The position numbers were made by a program, and so were the translations under genes. A DNA stretch of 64,000 nucleotides from a bacterium (GTDB lineage Bacteria; SM23-31), in contig JANQEH010000166.1 in assembly GCA_028278455.1 (NCBI GenBank), positions 31,371 through 95,370 of the forward strand, written 5' to 3'. The notes under the pieces are model-generated. The model made no database searches and was not told the DNA's origin. It saw only the letters and a program-made list of their open reading frames with translations. Shown one piece after another: positions 61,084 through 64,000 of this stretch. The first letter of the stretch is position 1, and each line of letters starts with the position of its first letter.

Positions 61084-62607
61084 TCAAATATCCGATAATT
61101 CAGAGAAAGTAATTTTTAACTTCTTATACAGAGAGGAGTAGATACCGTAATAATCCCTGTATCTAACCGAATTTTCAGCATCAGGAGTATATTTCTTTTC
61201 GATCTTGATCCAATCTCTGCATGCTTCATCTATAGAAGAAAAATGTCCGGTTCCAACTGCTGCAATTACAGCTGCGCCGAATGCCGGACCTTCATCCATA
61301 CCTGTTACTGCAGTTTCATAATTATAGATATCCGTTTGCATCTGTCTCCATAACTCACTCCTGCTTCCTCCCCCGGATAGCCTGATTTGATCGATATTGA
61401 TTTTCATGTTTCTGATTAGGTTAAGAGAATCATTCATTCCAAAGGTCACACCTTCCATTACCGATCTAATAAAATGATCTTTTTTATGTCTCGAGGTAAG
61501 ACCGATGAAAGCTCCTCGTGCTTTTGGATTGGGATGAGGTGTCCTTTCACCTGTAAGATAAGGAAGGAAGACAAGGCCATCGGAACCGATTGGTATATTT
61601 TTCGCGATCAATGCCATGATTTCATAGGGATCACTTCGATGGAGCTGTGCCTCCAGAACCGCATCACGGCAGAGTGTATCCCTGAGCCACCTGAAGGAGC
61701 CCCCTGCTGAAAGCATGACTCCCATTACATGCCATTTTCCGGGTACAGCATGACAGAAAGAATGCAGCCTTCCCTCTGGATCCATGACGGATTTATCGCT
61801 ATGGGCAAAAACCACACCCGAAGTTCCAATCGTAGCGGATAGTACACCATTTTCGATAACTCCATTACCTACGGCCCCTGCCGCCTGGTCCCCTCCCCCT
61901 CCGACAACGGGAATACCTGCCTTTAGCTCAATTTCTGAAGCCGCAGATCCTGACAGGGAACCGCTTATCTCTGTTGATTCAAAACAATCAGGCAGCCAGT
62001 CCCTGTTCAATCCAAAAACTTCAATGATTTCATCAGACCATTTTCGCTTTTTGACATTGAAAATCAGTGTGCCGGAGGCATCTGACACTTCAGTTGCATA
62101 TTCACCAGTTAGTCTTAGCCTGATATAGTCTTTGGGCAGTAAGATCCTGCATATCCTGTTATAATTATCTTCCTCATTATTTTTTAGCCATATAAGTTTT
62201 GGCAGGGTAAAGCCTGTTAGGGGAGGATTGTGTGTTAATTCTATTATTAGTTTTTTTCCAACCTTTCTCATAATCTGGCCGGTCTCCTTCACGGTTCTCT
62301 GATCACACCAGAGTATCGCGGGACGGATCACCCGGTCTTTTTCATCAATAAAAACCGAACTATGCATCTGACCTGAGAGGCCGATTCCTTTTACATCAAA
62401 AGGATCAATATTTGAATTAGAAATCATTGACTTTATGTTGTGCACAACTGCTGCCCACCAGTCTTCGGGGTCCTGTTCAGCCCAGCCTGGTTGCGGAGTT
62501 TCTAAAGAATATTCGGTTGATTTTACCGATACAGGAATTCCTTCTTCATTTACAAGGATTGTTTTTGCACTGGTTGTGCCTATGTCTATTCCTATAAAAT
62601 ATGCCAT
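61084..62607 (-). CDS. xylB: Xylulokinase (FGGY carbohydrate kinase)
   Basis: MAYFIGIDIGTTSAKTILV, GIGLSGQMHSSVFID, RPAILWCDQRT, YLTGERTPHPNPKARGAFIGL, LSGGGSRSELWRQMQTDI. Confidence 0.85.
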   Translation of the reverse strand: MAYFIGIDIGTTSAKTILVNEEGIPVSVKSTEYSLETPQPGWAEQDPEDWWAAVVHNIKSMISNSNIDPFDVKGIGLSGQMHSSVFIDEKDRVIRPAILWCDQRTVKETGQIMRKVGKKLIIELTHNPPLTGFTLPKLIWLKNNEEDNYNRICRILLPKDYIRLRLTGEYATEVSDASGTLIFNVKKRKWSDEIIEVFGLNRDWLPDCFESTEISGSLSGSAASEIELKAGIPVVGGGGDQAAGAVGNGVIENGVLSATIGTSGVVFAHSDKSVMDPEGRLHSFCHAVPGKWHVMGVMLSAGGSFRWLRDTLCRDAVLEAQLHRSDPYEIMALIAKNIPIGSDGLVFLPYLTGERTPHPNPKARGAFIGLTSRHKKDHFIRSVMEGVTFGMNDSLNLIRNMKINIDQIRLSGGGSRSELWRQMQTDIYNYETAVTGMDEGPAFGAAVIAAVGTGHFSSIDEACRDWIKIEKKYTPDAENSVRYRDYYGIYSSLYKKLKITFSELSDI

Positions 62608-62828
62608 AAAATTCCTTAAGGATTTATAATTGAGTGATAATGACGAAATTGGTCTATTGTGGGATCAGGAAACGGTAGTCTGCCCTGAATTCTATCTCTA
62701 TTTTCAATGTAGAAAAACCACAATGAATATTCAATGTTTTTCTCTTGAGAAAAATCAAACTCCATTATTAAAAATAACGAAAAAAACATCACTTACATAA
62801 TTAATGTATCTCCTGTAAAAATAAATGC

Positions 62829-62857
62829 TTGACAAATCTAAATATAATGTTTACTTT
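62829..62857 (+). promoter_or_regulatory. Possible vegetative promoter of the cold-shock gene
   Basis: TTGACA, 17-bp spacer, TACTTT. Confidence 0.4.
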
Positions 62858-62864
62858 GACACCG

Positions 62865-62878
62865 AGGTCAAATGACCT
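62865..62878. promoter_or_regulatory. Palindrome at the predicted start of csp transcription
   Basis: AGGTCA-AA-TGACCT. Confidence 0.45.
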
Positions 62879-62920
62879 TGAACAAGTATAAAGTAACATT
62901 TAATTTCAAGGAGTTGTACT

Positions 62921-63124
62921 GTGGCTAAAGGTACAGTAAAATGGTTTAATGACAATAAAGGATACGGATTCATTCTTCAGGATGATGGTGGCCCGGATGT
63001 CTTTATTCACCATTCAGCTATATCAGGCGAAGGTTTCAAGAGCTTGAGCGAAGGTGATAAGGTAGAATTCGAGATCACAGAAGGTCCTAAAGGTCCCCAG
63101 GCAAGTAATTGCGTTAAAATATAG
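62921..63124 (+). CDS. Cold-shock-domain protein (GTG start)
   Basis: [32 protein letters not shown]. Confidence 0.97.
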   Translation: MAKGTVKWFNDNKGYGFILQDDGGPDVFIHHSAISGEGFKSLSEGDKVEFEITEGPKGPQASNCVKI

Positions 63125-63155
63125 ATTTTAAGCAAATACTTATAAAACCATTTTT

Positions 63156-63184
63156 GGGCAGTTATTTTTAACTGCCCTTTTTGT
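63156..63184 (+). terminator. Rho-independent terminator of the cold-shock gene
   Basis: GGGCAGTTA-TTTT-TAACTGCCC followed by TTTTTG. Confidence 0.92.
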
Positions 63185-63537
63185 TTCCACGGGATTATAA
63201 ACCTTATTCACAAAAAAAACCAATCTCATAGAAACACACAATATTTCTTTAACTCAATGTGATAATTTGAGATTTTTACTGTGAAAAATACTCTTTTGTT
63301 TTTATTTTACCGCAGATCATTTTTCTTGTCCCGGTAAAAATTCAAAGAGGATTTCATAATGCGATAATTTGTATCAAATGCTGTCACATTGAAATTTATC
63401 CGCGCTATTCTGAGCGGTTGTCAGTTCTATCGGGATGGTGCTATCCGATAAATCCTTTTCTGGATTTTATCGTAAAAGATCTGCAGCTGGTATTTACTAT
63501 TTGATAACAAAATAACTCGAAATACACGGAGAATGAA

Positions 63538-64000
63538 ATGAATAGAAGATCGCATCTTTTATTTTGCTTAACCGTTTTCCTCTTTACTGTGTGCATCAAT
63601 ACTCTGCTTTCCGCCCAGGTATACGAGATAGGTTCACCTGATGGCAGGGTAAACGTCAGGATTGAAGTGGGTGGAAGTATTCTTTATTCTGTGTATTGGG
63701 ATTCATAAGAAATAATTGTTCCTTCCCCAATATCTCTCAGCATATTAAAAAAGAACGTACTTGGGAGAAATGCTGAAGTTATTGACGCAAAGAAAAGAAG
63801 TGTCGATAATATATTCTATGCAGTTGTACCTGTAAAATCCAGAAAGATCGAGGAAAAATACAACGAACTGTCACTGAAATTCAAAGAGGACTTCGGATTG
63901 GATTTCAGGGTATACAATGACGGTGCGGCTTACAGGATCAATACCTGGTTCAGGGAGAAGATCATCATTGAATCTGAGGAAGCAGTTTTTACGTTTACAA
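63538..64000 (+). pseudogene. GH97-like glycoside hydrolase (SusB-type) interrupted by in-frame TAA; truncated by window end
   Basis: Signal peptide then SAQVYEIGSPDGRVNVRIEVGGSILYSVYWDS*EIIVPSPISLSI...VLGRNAEVIDAKKRSV...YNELSLKFKEDFGLDFRVYNDGAAYRI; TAA at 63706. Confidence 0.72.

Noticed and set aside
183-63000. Numerous 60-137-aa ORFs antisense to or overlapping long genes (e.g. 836-1357, 5179-5526, 28460-28873, 38029-38511)
   Set aside because: They overlap longer well-supported genes, show no recognisable motifs, and look like frame shadows of the true coding frame.
63250-63475. Several small inverted repeats upstream of the GH97-like gene (CTCAA-N9-TTGAG; CGATAAATCC...GGATTTTATCG; TCAATGTGA/TCACATTGA)
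   Set aside because: AT-rich, short or imperfect, and upstream of a broken gene; not strong enough for a functional claim.
1-64000. CRISPR array, tRNA/rRNA genes, transposase or phage genes
   Set aside because: No regularly spaced direct repeats, no convincing tRNA arms or rRNA sequence, and no mobile-element ORF seen; tRNAscan/cmscan would be needed to exclude them formally.

Overview
The window looks like a 64-kb chromosomal segment of a Gram-negative bacterium with sulfur/sulfate energy metabolism. TonB receptor/DUF4249 pairs, GH29/GH97 remnants and a TolC/RND locus suggest an FCB-group-like lineage, but this is an inference. All protein names come from recognising motifs in the supplied translations; no database search was run. 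Main blocks: (1) 0-4.8 kb, 3' end of qmoB, then qmoC and dsrJ-dsrO-dsrP with no dsrMK between, followed by a histidine kinase/response regulator pair; (2) 6.9-19.5 kb, a minus-strand sensory locus (two paralogous Cache-PAS histidine kinases, a Cache chemoreceptor, a DcaP-like porin, a receiver protein, an NtrC-type sigma-54 activator, a cyclic-nucleotide-binding protein) with readable sigma-54 -24/-12 promoters and a shared 17-bp palindromic candidate enhancer AGTCTAAAnTTTAGACT; (3) 19.8-21.2 kb, a decayed sulfatase; (4) 21.4-37.1 kb, an export locus with ABC ATPase, a large ABC-2/M1-like/golvesin-like fusion, TolC, membrane-fusion protein, RND permease, a second RND permease fused in one ORF to extra TM helices and an ABC ATPase, and a terminal ABC-2 permease; (5) 37.6-44.0 kb, envelope glycolipid genes; (6) an alpha-L-fucosidase pseudogene with four in-frame stops; (7) 45.9-60 kb, two TonB receptor/DUF4249 pairs, each preceded (directly or via an upstream gene) by near-identical sigma-54-type promoters, plus EF-hand-like, RGG/Met-Gly-rich and FliD-like proteins; (8) bacteriohemerythrin, xylulokinase, cold-shock protein and an interrupted GH97 gene. 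The most unusual items are the RND-ABC single-chain fusion and its locus, the sigma-54 regulatory architecture, and the qmo-dsrJOP junction. I saw no convincing tRNA, rRNA, CRISPR array, transposase or phage gene.
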